Assembly: GCA_017744515.1 (NCBI GenBank)
Contig: JAGIBF010000002.1
Coordinates: forward strand, 84,942 to 148,941
Reading direction: 5' to 3'
Source of the DNA: Niastella sp.
Lineage (GTDB): Bacteria; Bacteroidota; Bacteroidia; Chitinophagales; Chitinophagaceae
DNA length: 64,000 nt
The notes under the pieces were generated by a model. It saw nothing but the letters and a program-made list of their open reading frames with translations, had not been told where the DNA came from and ran no database searches. Shown piece after piece: positions 36,301-44,760 of the stretch. Position 1 is the first letter of the stretch, and each line of letters opens with the position of its first letter. The translations under genes and the position numbers were made by a program.

Positions 36301-39300
36301 GTATACCACGGTGTTATCTTCAGCGGTATCCGCACCTCATAATAGTTATTGATAAGATCATTACCCAGCCTTATCACTCCATATAGTTCATTATCCTTAA
36401 TGTCTGTACTGGAGTTCACCGACTCTGCGTGGATGTACATCTGCAATCGTCCATACTGGCGCAGGTCGAGGTTCATGGTTTTGAATACGCCGCGAACTTC
36501 TTTCTTTGGCAATGCGCATACCTGCATGCTCAATGACTGTTCGTTGAGCAATATGTTTACGTTGTTGTTGCTCAATTGTTGCTGACGTACGACTCCGGGT
36601 GGTGTTCTGTATGGAACTGGTTTACGGGAGCTGTTCTCTTCGATATTAACTGCCAGTTGCTTGAAGGTGGTGCCTGAGTTGGTAGGGATGAGTACATATT
36701 GTCCGGTAGTATCCAATTCGTAATTGAAACGTCTCCACTGGTTGCGTACCAATTCCAACTTGGCGAAACGCAGCACTACAGAATCGGTAAACCCGGTCAG
36801 GTACATCCGGATGAAACGGATGGATTTAAAGTCGGGAATGTTACCAATCTTATTTTGGTACCCGGCAATCGGAATGCGGAACAGGTACCAGGTTTCGTGC
36901 ATGCCACCACTGGGTGTAAATCCAATACTGTCGGTAATAAAGTTTTGTCCTACGATGAACTGATTTCTTTTGAGTTCTACTTTATACTCGAAGTACTCTT
37001 CCAGTTCATTGAGTGTATTATCGCGGTTAAACTCTTCCTGATCGGGATAGAGGGTGAAGGCGCTCACGAACTCTGATCCTGTGCTTGCCACGGGTGAGTT
37101 ACCTTGCGGGCTATTGATTTGCTTGTAACGTCCCAGGATACCTGTGCGGGTATTATCGTACGCAGCATCGCGGTAATTGGTGAAGTTATCTCCTGCAGGG
37201 TCTTGTAATGCCTGCTGGTAGATGGCCGAGTTGACGCCAAAGTTGGTTGCCAGCTGGTTCAGGTAGTTCTGGAACTTCCTGCGCTCGGCTTCATCGTCCA
37301 GGCCATCGAAGCCCGCATCCTGCAAAGGACGGTCAGCAGGATCATTACTGAATGCCTGTGTAACCTGGATGGGGTTGGCCGGGACTTTACCCCAACGGGT
37401 GGCTGAATCTTCCAACGCTTTGGTCGCTGCTCCACTGATACCATTTTCAAAGAAGCGTTTGCCATCTTTCAATACATCTTCCGATATATTTCCGAGGTTG
37501 AAATACAATTGTCCTCCGTTGCTGCCAGGATTCTTCAGGTAGGGGTCCTGCAACCAGAACTCGATGAACTCTACGTTGCCGGTTTCAAAATCCACCTGGT
37601 CGATGCCGCGCATAATGCCGCCCCATCTTTTTTCGGGATTCAATAGTTTTCCATCTGCTTGTATATTGGTAGCATCAAAGTTATATGGCCCCCTGTTCTG
37701 TGGGTAGTACGCCATATCGAACGTCACCAACTGAGCCTGTCCGAAATCGGGTGTACGGTTGGGATATATCTGTGTTACGTTTACCGGACGGATGCGCGGG
37801 TCTGTAAAATCCTCATATCCCTTGATGGGGTTATTGGCGGCGCGCTTGTCCTGCAATACCGGTTCTATATTATACCAGGCGATCTTGGCCCTGTTGAATC
37901 CGTATGGTAATGAGTCGCGATATTCAGCTTCGGGGAACAAGCCATTGCCGGCTGGCGTGGAGGCAAGGCCCCAGTTTACCAGCGGGAAGCGAAGGTCGAT
38001 AGCATTGCGCGCTCCTTCGAAGTCGTCTATAAAGATCAAGCCGCTACGGCCTTCTCCAATTTGTTTGGGGTGGCCGGGTTTGAGGTAAGCAGCTTCTCCA
38101 TAGGCGGTGATGGTACTCATCTCCGTCGTATTGTAGAAAGGCAGTTTATCCAACCAACGGGTGAGGCGTGGTGCTTCTGTGCGGTAATTAAAGTCGACCC
38201 CATACATGGTATTTCGGATAGGATCTTCATTGTATCCGGTTTTGGTGTAGAAGGGTCTTTCTGCCAGACGCACCATCGTACCGCCAATCTGTAAAGATTC
38301 GCGGGCTGTGTTTTTGGCCATATAGTCGAGCCGTAGCCCCAGGAAGTTTCGTTGCTGTATCCCAAAGCCTGCATTGTTCTCAAACTGTACGTTGACCGGT
38401 AGTCCGGCATTGAGGATCGCCTGGTTGATGATCTTTACTGTACCGAGGTTGTAATCCACCACGTAGTCGACGTTCTCGCGCAATACCTGTCCTCCTGCCG
38501 ATACGCTCACCGATCCCTGTGGTACGTTGAAGGCTCCCAGTGATATTTCCGTACTGGAGTTGCCTTTTGCCGAACCTGTGATGATGTAACGGTCGAGGTT
38601 GGCGTAGGTCTTGGCTATTTCTTTGATCGTATCATAGAGTGGTGTAAATAAATATTTCTGTCGTATTTCCGGCGTACTGCCTGCAAATGCCTGGGTGCCC
38701 AGGTCGGCGCCAAACGGTTCGAGGAATGGGAAGATGACACGTGCCTGCTGGGAAATAACGGTAAAGCCTTCTATATAGTCGAACACCCCATCGGGTAATG
38801 GGTCGTTCCGGGCGTTGAGCCGGTCCAGGTTCAAGATGGTAATCAGCGGTACGCCCGGCTTATCTCCCTCCGGTAAGAAACGTTTTTTACCCAGGCTGGG
38901 CTCTTCATATAATACGTTCAGTTTGAAATCGCCGGGCTGTATGCTGGACAAGTAGCTACCATCAGGTGACTTCAAAGAATATACGTTCTTCATCATCAGG
39001 TCCCACAGTGGCAGGTTGGTCCGCTGAGAAGTAGCTTTCAACAATTTAAGGAACAGCACTTTTTGTGTACCTGATACCGCGGCCGTGGTATCGGGTGGTA
39101 CATCTTGTGAAAACTCACCTACCTGATAGATCTGTCCATTGTATTGGTACTGGTAAGCAACACCCAACACCTCATCAGGTTGCAGGGGTTGACTTAACGA
39201 CAAAAATCCCACCTGGGGATTGAAGTAAAAATCTGATGGGCTAAGCTTACGGGCAAATGTTTTTTCGAAGTCCTGCACGGCCCGTAACCCTATCGAGGCC

Positions 39301-40541
39301 AATTTACCTGTTACTGTAGACGAACCGCGGCTGGCAGGATCGCTGGTCAGTGTTCGATACAAACCATTCACCCTGTTATCCGGCATTCCGTTGGGCGGAA
39401 TCAATGTACCTCCTCCCAACCCTCCATTAAAGGGATTGGGTTCTCCAAGGTCCATTAATCCGACGATGTCTCTTGTTTCTGTAGTTGACCCGTTCCGGTT
39501 AGTAACCCACACTTCCACCCGCAGGATCTGTACCTGTGAATTGACCACCGGCAAATTGGACATGGCCTTATTAAAGTTATTCCGGAAATACTGGGCCATC
39601 AGGAAGTGACGGTTCTCTTCGTAGTCATTGGCTTTGAATTCAAATGACATGCTGGAGGAGCCGCCTTGCAGGCCAAGCGACTGTCTTTGGGAACGTTGAT
39701 TGGCTAATACGCCCGTTACGAAGAGCTTTCCGAACTGTAACTGTGTTTTGATACCAAACAATTGTTGTGCGCCGGGTATCAGTGAACCCTTGGAAGAGAA
39801 GGCGATATTTCCGGCCTCGATCCGCTTGATGATCTCGTCGTCGGTACCCGTATAATCCAATTTCAGCTGGTTGTCGAAATCGAAGTTGGCTTGTGTATTA
39901 TAGTTAATGGGCAGTTTCAGCTTGTCGCCGATATTGCCGATCACGCTCAGGTTGGCGTTCATGTCGAAGTCGAGACCACCATTGCGGCGTGCTCTTTCGG
40001 GCAGGGCCGGGTTCTTGATGTTCTGGCCCTGGTATCCGGCAATGATGTTTACCTCGCCCTGGGGCCTGATCTCTACTTTGCCGTTGCCGAATATTCGATT
40101 GAACAGGTTGTCGGTAACCGACATTTTGGGCTGCAACAGCTTCTTGTTCAATCCGCTGAGAATGTTGGAACGTTTTTTAAAGTATTCCATTTCCATCTTG
40201 CGGGACTGGAGCTGCATGAACTCATCGAAGGTGAGGTAGGTCGGCTTGCGGTAGTAAAAGCTGCCAATCCTTTCTATGATGTAGTATTGCTTTGTTTTGG
40301 GATCGTATATGACTGAGTCTGTAATGTTTACAGGATCTCTGAGGTCAAGTGAAGACCTGGTCGGATTGGAGTATCTATCTCCCCGACGGTCATGTATAGG
40401 ATATTTGAGCGTATCTGCAGGTGGGCGTTGAGGATTTCCCTGGGCTGGCGCCTGGAAAGCCGACGCTGTTGTACTGCATATAACCCACAATACAGCGCTA
40501 CATAAGGCTGATAGTCTAATGTGTTTGAATGTGCGGACCAA
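33363..40541 (-). CDS. sprA: T9SS outer-membrane translocon protein SprA
   Basis: The 2392-residue SprA (Sov) homologue forms the giant barrel through which T9SS cargo crosses the outer membrane. It starts at TTG 40541 with signal peptide MVRTFKHIRLSALCSAVLWVICSTTASA. The conserved N-terminal stretch follows (YIIERIG, YLTFDEFMQLQ), then SprA-type motifs KVEIRPQGEVNIIAGYQGQ, GIKTQLQFGKLFVTG, FIDDFEGARNAIDL, and long strand-rich regions to the C-terminus (GVQIRISLAQ). Length is normal for the family. It lies 48 bp downstream of ruvA, an adjacency I recall from other Bacteroidota. The TTG start is preceded by GGAG, an unusual SD-like sequence in this window. Confidence 0.96.
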   Translation of the reverse strand: MVRTFKHIRLSALCSAVLWVICSTTASAFQAPAQGNPQRPPADTLKYPIHDRRGDRYSNPTRSSLDLRDPVNITDSVIYDPKTKQYYIIERIGSFYYRKPTYLTFDEFMQLQSRKMEMEYFKKRSNILSGLNKKLLQPKMSVTDNLFNRIFGNGKVEIRPQGEVNIIAGYQGQNIKNPALPERARRNGGLDFDMNANLSVIGNIGDKLKLPINYNTQANFDFDNQLKLDYTGTDDEIIKRIEAGNIAFSSKGSLIPGAQQLFGIKTQLQFGKLFVTGVLANQRSQRQSLGLQGGSSSMSFEFKANDYEENRHFLMAQYFRNNFNKAMSNLPVVNSQVQILRVEVWVTNRNGSTTETRDIVGLMDLGEPNPFNGGLGGGTLIPPNGMPDNRVNGLYRTLTSDPASRGSSTVTGKLASIGLRAVQDFEKTFARKLSPSDFYFNPQVGFLSLSQPLQPDEVLGVAYQYQYNGQIYQVGEFSQDVPPDTTAAVSGTQKVLFLKLLKATSQRTNLPLWDLMMKNVYSLKSPDGSYLSSIQPGDFKLNVLYEEPSLGKKRFLPEGDKPGVPLITILNLDRLNARNDPLPDGVFDYIEGFTVISQQARVIFPFLEPFGADLGTQAFAGSTPEIRQKYLFTPLYDTIKEIAKTYANLDRYIITGSAKGNSSTEISLGAFNVPQGSVSVSAGGQVLRENVDYVVDYNLGTVKIINQAILNAGLPVNVQFENNAGFGIQQRNFLGLRLDYMAKNTARESLQIGGTMVRLAERPFYTKTGYNEDPIRNTMYGVDFNYRTEAPRLTRWLDKLPFYNTTEMSTITAYGEAAYLKPGHPKQIGEGRSGLIFIDDFEGARNAIDLRFPLVNWGLASTPAGNGLFPEAEYRDSLPYGFNRAKIAWYNIEPVLQDKRAANNPIKGYEDFTDPRIRPVNVTQIYPNRTPDFGQAQLVTFDMAYYPQNRGPYNFDATNIQADGKLLNPEKRWGGIMRGIDQVDFETGNVEFIEFWLQDPYLKNPGSNGGQLYFNLGNISEDVLKDGKRFFENGISGAATKALEDSATRWGKVPANPIQVTQAFSNDPADRPLQDAGFDGLDDEAERRKFQNYLNQLATNFGVNSAIYQQALQDPAGDNFTNYRDAAYDNTRTGILGRYKQINSPQGNSPVASTGSEFVSAFTLYPDQEEFNRDNTLNELEEYFEYKVELKRNQFIVGQNFITDSIGFTPSGGMHETWYLFRIPIAGYQNKIGNIPDFKSIRFIRMYLTGFTDSVVLRFAKLELVRNQWRRFNYELDTTGQYVLIPTNSGTTFKQLAVNIEENSSRKPVPYRTPPGVVRQQQLSNNNVNILLNEQSLSMQVCALPKKEVRGVFKTMNLDLRQYGRLQMYIHAESVNSSTDIKDNELYGVIRLGNDLINNYYEVRIPLKITPWYTNADDLIWPTQNELDLQLDKLIQLKVTRNNQSNNATYFKQTDADGKEYAILGNPNLGEVRVMFVGVENRNRELACTEVWINELRLSELNEKGAWAALGRIDFKLADLGTLYLSGSYRGIGFGTLEQRVNERAREDFTQFDAATQLELGKLLPQKAGMSIPFYASISKTVSSPQYDPYDLDIKLKDKLKGAPASQKDSIREDAVDVKTIKSVSFTNVKKNNTSGKKQQIWSIENIDVSYSYYKEEQHSPLIENNELVRHRAGLGYNYSSSPVYWEPAKRLFKSKSPWLSIIRDFNINPLPSLLGFRADVNRQFGAYRPRNVGEAKGTLPETYDKYFTFDRIYNLRWDLTRSFNVDFTATNKAWIDEDSGRLDKQERSSMWNRFWKGGRTISYMQTANFSYTLPTAKIPVLDFATVRANYVASFNWVGASLIARNLGNTISNTQQKGVTAEFDFTKLYSKSRLLRAFEEEGAAPTPGAPAVPPAQKDTTGKKKPKRDRSQPLELSGGVKFAGRFLTMLKRMNVQYQENASATIYGYTDSTRILGMNFKSMAPGLGFIFGSQPDTNFINTIARKGWLTSDSLFNFQNVQDYTQKLTINATLQPIRDLNIDLTLEKSFGKNYRELYKDTTGTGNNFARLAPYTAGSFSVSWITFKTLFTPANPNEVSEIFQKFESYRIIMSKRLAEQNPYWQDLPANQKFQSDGFYTGYNRYAQDVLIPAFIAAYSGKDPQSITLIKQSNPNIRSNPFSGILPKPNWGLTYTGLTRIPGLDKIFTSFTLSHRYNSRLSMNSFNSALLYEDPRFVSYPGFYDSTSGNFVPYFLVPNISIEERFEPLIDFDMQFTNQVTARFGFKKSRQLSLSLIDFQLSEMRSTEFELGAGFRKRGLFSFIKWKGKPLDNDASFRLDFSIRDDITANSRLDQDQVLPTAGQKVIFINPSIDYVISNRVNIKLYFDQRRTIPKISTSPPITNTRAGVQIRISLAQ

Positions 40542-40589
40542 TCTTTTTTCTCCAAGAATTAGTAAGGTAGAATTCCGTTTGCGATAGGC

Positions 40590-41174
40590 TTAGAGTGTTT
40601 TTAACGCTTTCTTGATAATATCTTCTACTACGGCGAGGTCCGGCTGAGCTTTTATTACTTTTTGAACAGCTTGTTCACCAGCGGCGCGGGGGATACCCAG
40701 TGCCATCAGAGCATTTAACGCATCCTGTTCCAACGTATTGTTTTTCAATGGGGAAATATTTACTTCCCAGTTGGTCTTGCTTATTTTGTCCCTCAATTCC
40801 AGCACAATACGTTCAGCAGATTTTCTTCCAATGCCTTTGATGCTTTCCAGTTGTTTGGTGTTGCCATTGGCTATGGCACGTACGATCTCATCTGGTTTCA
40901 ACGAAGACAACATCATCCGGGCGGTAGCTGCTCCCACTCCCGATACACTAATGAGCATCAGGAAGAGGTCTTTTTCGGCTACTTCAGAAAACCCGTACAG
41001 GATGTGCGCGTCTTCCCGGATATGCAGGTAGGTGTACAACAAACCTTTTTCGAGTTCTTGTATGGCAGAGTATGTGTGCAAGCTAATGTGCAACTCATAC
41101 CCCACTCCATTGGCTTCCAAATGCACTACGGTGGGTGTTTTGTACACGAAGTTGCCCCGTATAAACGCGATCAT
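40590..41174 (-). CDS. ruvA: Holliday junction branch-migration protein RuvA
   Basis: The 194-residue RuvA binds four-way junctions as a tetramer and loads RuvB. The N-terminal OB fold starts MIAFIRGNFVYKTPT. Two helix-hairpin-helix motifs follow (about 73-130, LMLISVSGVGAATA and ESIKGIGRKSAERI), then a C-terminal RuvB-binding domain (about 145-194, ALNALMALGI). It is complete and normal in length. A near-match -7 box (TATTTTCG, 41187-41180) ends five bases before the ATG. sprA follows 48 bp downstream. Confidence 0.96.
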   Translation of the reverse strand: MIAFIRGNFVYKTPTVVHLEANGVGYELHISLHTYSAIQELEKGLLYTYLHIREDAHILYGFSEVAEKDLFLMLISVSGVGAATARMMLSSLKPDEIVRAIANGNTKQLESIKGIGRKSAERIVLELRDKISKTNWEVNISPLKNNTLEQDALNALMALGIPRAAGEQAVQKVIKAQPDLAVVEDIIKKALKTL

Positions 41175-41187
41175 GGGTGCGAAAATA
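41175..41187 (-). promoter_or_regulatory. candidate ruvA -7 box, 5 nt before the start codon
   Basis: Minus-strand TATTTTCG (41187-41180) differs from TAnnTTTG at one position and is followed by CACCC and the ruvA ATG, predicting a leader of about one base. Confidence 0.4.
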
Positions 41188-41247
41188 GGGAAATTATAGG
41201 TTTGGGCTAATGGTTTACCATTTTTAGTTATCGGTGCGTTAAAAGGA

Positions 41248-41347
41248 GAAGTCGGAAAGTCGGAAAAGTCCGAATGACCGAAAGTTGAGAATCTAATCTT
41301 CAGTCTTGCCGACTTTCGGACTCCCGGTCTTTCGGACTTCTGGCTTC
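41248..41347. repeat. intergenic palindromic repeat, family A copy 2
   Basis: GAAGTCGGAAAGTCGG and AAGTCCGAATGACCGAAAG on the left face GCCGACTTTCGGACTCCC and GGTCTTTCGGACTTC on the right. The copy shares its words with 30924-31033. It lies in the divergent promoter region between ruvA and fabH. Confidence 0.75.
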
Positions 41348-41365
41348 AGGCTTCTTACTTTTCCC

Positions 41366-41373
41366 TAATTTTG
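41366..41373 (+). promoter_or_regulatory. fabH -7 box
   Basis: TAATTTTG matches TAnnTTTG. It would start a transcript about 44 nt before the fabH ATG at 41422. No convincing -33 box is seen; family A repeat sequence occupies that position. Confidence 0.5.
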
Positions 41374-41421
41374 CCCACTCTTGAATGTTCTTATTCAATA
41401 CCTAAAGCGATATATAGAAGC

Positions 41422-42414
41422 ATGAGTCAAAAAATCACGGCTGCCATCACTGCGGTGGGTGGCTATGTTCCCGAAGACAGGCTTACGAATTTCGACCTGG
41501 AAAAGATGGTAGATACGAATGATGAATGGATCCGTACACGTACCGGCATCAGTGAGAGAAGAATTCTCAGGGGTGAAGGTTTGGCAACTTCCGACATGGT
41601 GGTGCCTGCTGTAAAGGAGTTGTGTGCAAAGCGTGGCATCGATCCTTCCGAGATCGACGCGCTGATCGTGGGTACCGTTACGCCCGATATGATGTTCCCT
41701 TCCACAGCAAATGTGGCTTGTCATAAGCTGGGGGCTACGAATGCCTGGGGCTTCGACCTGCTGGCCGCCTGTTCCGGCTTCCTGTACTCTCTTACTACCG
41801 GCGCTTCTTTAATAGAAAGTGGCCGTTACAAGAAGGTGGTAGTTGTGGGTGCTGATAAAATGAGCTCTATTATCAATTATAATGACCGCGCTACCTGTAT
41901 CATTTTTGGTGATGGCGCGGGCGCTGTGTTGCTGGAACCCAGTACTGAAGGTTATGGTGTTCAGGACAGCATCCTGAGAAGCGATGGTTCCGGCGGCAAC
42001 TACCTGCACATGAAAGCTGGCGGTTCTCTGCGTCCTGCTTCGAATGAAACGGTGGCCAACAATGAGCACTATGCTTATCAGGAGGGTCAGGCTGTATTCA
42101 AGTTTGCCGTAAAGGGTATGGCTGATGTAAGTGCTGAACTGCTGGAGCGAAACAAACTGACTGGTGATGATATCGCCTGGCTGGTCCCTCACCAGGCCAA
42201 CAAACGTATTATTGACGCCACTGCGGACCGCATGGGTCTTTCGCATGATAAAGTAATGTTGAATATTCAACGTTATGGTAACACTACTGCTGGTACTATT
42301 CCGCTTTGTTTGTGGGATTGGGAAAAGCAGCTTAAGAAGGGTGACAATATTGTACTGGCTGCTTTTGGCGGCGGGTTTACCTGGGGCGCTACGCTCGTTA
42401 AATGGGGTTATTAA
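41422..42414 (+). CDS. fabH: beta-ketoacyl-ACP synthase III
   Basis: The 330-residue FabH condenses acetyl- or branched acyl-CoA with malonyl-ACP to start fatty acid synthesis. The catalytic triad is visible: Cys117 in LLAACSGF, His in VPHQANKR and Asn in RYGNTTAGT. The N-terminal [12 protein letters not shown] and C-terminal FGGGFTWGA are family features. I choose ATG 41422 ([14 protein letters not shown]); the ORF is open 17 codons further upstream but that part has no FabH counterpart. fabD lies 2.3 kb downstream on the other strand. Confidence 0.96.
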   Translation: MSQKITAAITAVGGYVPEDRLTNFDLEKMVDTNDEWIRTRTGISERRILRGEGLATSDMVVPAVKELCAKRGIDPSEIDALIVGTVTPDMMFPSTANVACHKLGATNAWGFDLLAACSGFLYSLTTGASLIESGRYKKVVVVGADKMSSIINYNDRATCIIFGDGAGAVLLEPSTEGYGVQDSILRSDGSGGNYLHMKAGGSLRPASNETVANNEHYAYQEGQAVFKFAVKGMADVSAELLERNKLTGDDIAWLVPHQANKRIIDATADRMGLSHDKVMLNIQRYGNTTAGTIPLCLWDWEKQLKKGDNIVLAAFGGGFTWGATLVKWGY

Positions 42415-42442
42415 TTATCACATTAGCACATAATGTACTCTA

Positions 42443-43669
42443 ATGGCAGATCAAAACTTTCGGCTGACGGGATTCAGCTCTCTCGCTATTCATGGTGGTC
42501 ACGCGCAAGACCCGCGGTATGCGCACCTCACTCCTATTTACGCTTCTTCTACTTTTGTATATGACTCTGCTGAACAGGGCATGCGCCGTTTCAGTGGTCA
42601 GGAAGATGGTTATATATACACACGCTGGGGCAACCCGACCATGGATGAAGCGGCTGACAAGATCGCTGCCATGGAAAGTTTTGGCATCACAGATGGTGGC
42701 GGCAGTCCACTAATTGTAAAGGGTTATCTGCAGGCTTCGGGCATGGCTGCTATCAGTGCTTTGTTCATGAGCACATTGAAAACCGGCGACAAGATCCTCT
42801 CTCATTATTCATTGTATGGTGGCTCTCAGGAGTTCATGGACAGGTTGTTGCCTGAATTCGGCATCAGCGCTGTGATTGCTGACCTGCGTGACCTGAATAA
42901 AGCGGAGGATGCGTTGAAGGCTGATCCTGCCATCAAGATGATCTATATTGAAACGCCTGCCAATCCTACTTTGCAGTGTGTAGATATTGAAGGGCTTACC
43001 AGGCTGGGTAAGCAATATGGCAAACTGGTGGCGTGTGATAATACTTTCGCTACTCCTTATTTGCAGCAGCCTTTCCGGTTTGGTGTAGATTTTATCATTC
43101 ACTCTACTACCAAATTCCTCAATGGTCATGGCACTTCTATCGGTGGCGTGTTCCTTGGCCGTGATATCGAGTTCATGAATGCCTGGGGCAAAAAGGTGCA
43201 CCGGATGCTTGGTGGTAATAGCAATCCTTTCGACGCTTTCTTACTGGTAAATGGCATGAAAACACTGGAGGTGAGGATGGAACGTCACTGTCACAATGCG
43301 ATGGAGGTTGCCGGTTTCCTCAATGGTCATGCAGCTGTTGCGAAGGTGAATTATACCGGCCTACCGGACCATCCTGATCATTATGTTTCTGCCAAACAAA
43401 TGCGCCATCCCGGTGCAATGCTGAGTGTTGAGCTAAAGGGTGGTTTGCAGGCTGGCGTCAATATGATGGACCGGCTTCAGCTATGCACGCGCACTGTTTC
43501 GCTGGGCACCTGTGATACACTGATGTGTCACCCTGCGTCTATGACGCACTACAGTGTTCCCAAAGAGAAGCGTGAGCAATATGGCATTACTGATGGATTG
43601 ATCCGCATCAGTGTGGGTATGGAAAATATCCAGGATATTATTGCGGATATGGATCAGGCGTTGAAGTAG
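42443..43669 (+). CDS. Cys/Met-metabolism PLP-dependent enzyme (cystathionine gamma-lyase/synthase or methionine gamma-lyase type)
   Basis: The 408-residue trans-sulfuration-family enzyme has SSLAIHGGHAQDP, PIYASSTF, IYTRWGNPT (phosphate- and PLP-binding Tyr/Arg of the dimer partner), CDNTFATPYLQQP and the Schiff-base Lys224 in HSTTKFLNGHG. The family includes synthases and lyases that sequence alone separates poorly. The insert after AAMESFG (GITDGGGSPLIVKG) is slightly unusual. It lies 28 bp after fabH with no clear promoter between, so read-through is possible. Confidence 0.88.
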   Translation: MADQNFRLTGFSSLAIHGGHAQDPRYAHLTPIYASSTFVYDSAEQGMRRFSGQEDGYIYTRWGNPTMDEAADKIAAMESFGITDGGGSPLIVKGYLQASGMAAISALFMSTLKTGDKILSHYSLYGGSQEFMDRLLPEFGISAVIADLRDLNKAEDALKADPAIKMIYIETPANPTLQCVDIEGLTRLGKQYGKLVACDNTFATPYLQQPFRFGVDFIIHSTTKFLNGHGTSIGGVFLGRDIEFMNAWGKKVHRMLGGNSNPFDAFLLVNGMKTLEVRMERHCHNAMEVAGFLNGHAAVAKVNYTGLPDHPDHYVSAKQMRHPGAMLSVELKGGLQAGVNMMDRLQLCTRTVSLGTCDTLMCHPASMTHYSVPKEKREQYGITDGLIRISVGMENIQDIIADMDQALK

Positions 43670-43670
43670 G

Positions 43671-43716
43671 CTTCGACAGGCTCAGTCCCGCAAAGCGGGA
43701 TAGACTCTGACATTAT
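43671..43716. repeat. short intergenic repeat, family E (CTTCGACAGGCTCAG)
   Basis: CTTCGACAGGCTCAGTCCCGCAAAGCGGGATAGACT contains a CCCGC/GCGGG hairpin. A related word, CCCTTCGACAAGCTCAGGGTGACA, occurs at 53365-53390. Confidence 0.5.
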
Positions 43717-43726
43717 AAATTACGTT

Positions 43727-44203
43727 ATGAATATCAATATAAGAAGGGCGGTGAAGGAAGATTGTCCACGTTTGATGGAGCTGATCCACGAACTGGCTGT
43801 TTTTGAGAAGGCACCGGATGAGGTAACCGTTCCGATGGAACATTTTGTGGAGAGTGGCTTTGGCGCCAATCCTGTGTGGTGGGCGTTTGTAGCGGAAACG
43901 TCGGCTACTGCCGACAGTCCGGCAACTGTCTATGGATTCGCGTTGTATTATGTTCGTTATTCTACCTGGAAAGGGCAACGTCTGTACCTTGAAGACCTGC
44001 TCGTAAGCGAGGCCATGCGTGGCCAAGGGCTCGGTAAATTGTTGTTTGAAAGGGTACTGGAAGAAGCCAAAGAAAAGAAATACAGTGGCATGGTATGGCA
44101 GGTGCTCGATTGGAACGAGCCTGCTATCAACTTCTACAAAAAATACAATGCCGTGATCTCCGACGAATGGATGAACTGTACGATTGATCTGAGTTCAGAG
44201 TAG
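43727..44203 (+). CDS. GNAT N-acetyltransferase, diamine (SSAT-like) type
   Basis: The 158-residue acetyltransferase starts INIRRAVKEDCPRLMELIHELAVFEKAP, an opening typical of spermidine/spermine-type GNATs. LYLEDLLVSEAMRGQGLGKLL supplies the acetyl-CoA pyrophosphate loop (RGQGLG). VLDWNEPAINFYKKYNA is the usual final helix-strand. Polyamine or amino-acid amines are likely substrates, by family resemblance. The last codons (LSSE, stop) are formed by a family C repeat copy that starts inside the gene at 44192. Confidence 0.88.
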   Translation: MNINIRRAVKEDCPRLMELIHELAVFEKAPDEVTVPMEHFVESGFGANPVWWAFVAETSATADSPATVYGFALYYVRYSTWKGQRLYLEDLLVSEAMRGQGLGKLLFERVLEEAKEKKYSGMVWQVLDWNEPAINFYKKYNAVISDEWMNCTIDLSSE

Positions 44204-44221
44204 ATAGTTCAGAGTCGTGAG
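44192..44221. repeat. family C repeat copy overlapping the GNAT stop codon
   Basis: AGTTCAGAGTAGATAGTTCAGAGTCGTGAG repeats the GTTCAGAG word seen at 33272-33305 and 60826-60860. It supplies the last three codons and stop of the gene. Confidence 0.55.
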
Positions 44222-44251
44222 CAATCAGCGTTTGGCGATAACTCCTTCGTG

Positions 44252-44662
44252 TTATTTTAATGGAATGAATTCAAGTTTAGCTGGCAGTGACTGGCGGTTG
44301 TAAAAATTATTTACAATAAAGCTTCTGTGGCCGGCAGTCCATTTGAACTCGTATTTATTATAGCTCAGTGAAGAGCTATGCATCCCTCTCAGGTTTATAT
44401 AGGCTCCCTCGAAAGAATAGGCGTATATACTACTGAACATCAGCTGGGTAGCTCCAGGCATGGTTTCCATGGCTGAACGTAAATAAAAAACTTTGTTGCC
44501 ATCAACTGTACCTGGATAGGGGGGATCAAAGTCGATGGTGTCGAGTCTTTGGGTTTTCTCTATCCATTTGTTGCCGGTTTCTCTTAAGGATCCGGCGTCG
44601 TTGTCTTTGCTGCAGGAGATAATAATCAGGGCGAGGGTTATCAGGAGTAGAAGCGATCTCAT
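44252..44662 (-). CDS. hypothetical lipoprotein
   Basis: The 136-residue product has a lipoprotein signal (MRSLLLLITLALIIISC, Cys17). The mature domain of about 120 residues (YPGTVDGNKVFYLRSA, YSFEGAYINLRGMHSSSLSY) resembles no family I can name. Ser/Lys after the lipidated Cys (CSKDND) includes the acidic residues often seen in surface-exposed Bacteroidota lipoproteins. It lies between the convergent GNAT gene and the fabD gene. Confidence 0.65.
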   Translation of the reverse strand: MRSLLLLITLALIIISCSKDNDAGSLRETGNKWIEKTQRLDTIDFDPPYPGTVDGNKVFYLRSAMETMPGATQLMFSSIYAYSFEGAYINLRGMHSSSLSYNKYEFKWTAGHRSFIVNNFYNRQSLPAKLEFIPLK

Positions 44663-44760
44663 GTGCTGTTAGGTTTTTTATGCCTGACCTGCTTCACGAT
44701 AATTTCGTTGCAGCATGTCTTATTTTTTGACAAAACCGCTCCTACTCCATTAATCAATTG

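Noticed and set aside
41385..41404. ATG at 41385 as the fabH start
   Set aside because: It opens a frame of six codons ending in TAA. The FabH protein starts at ATG 41422.
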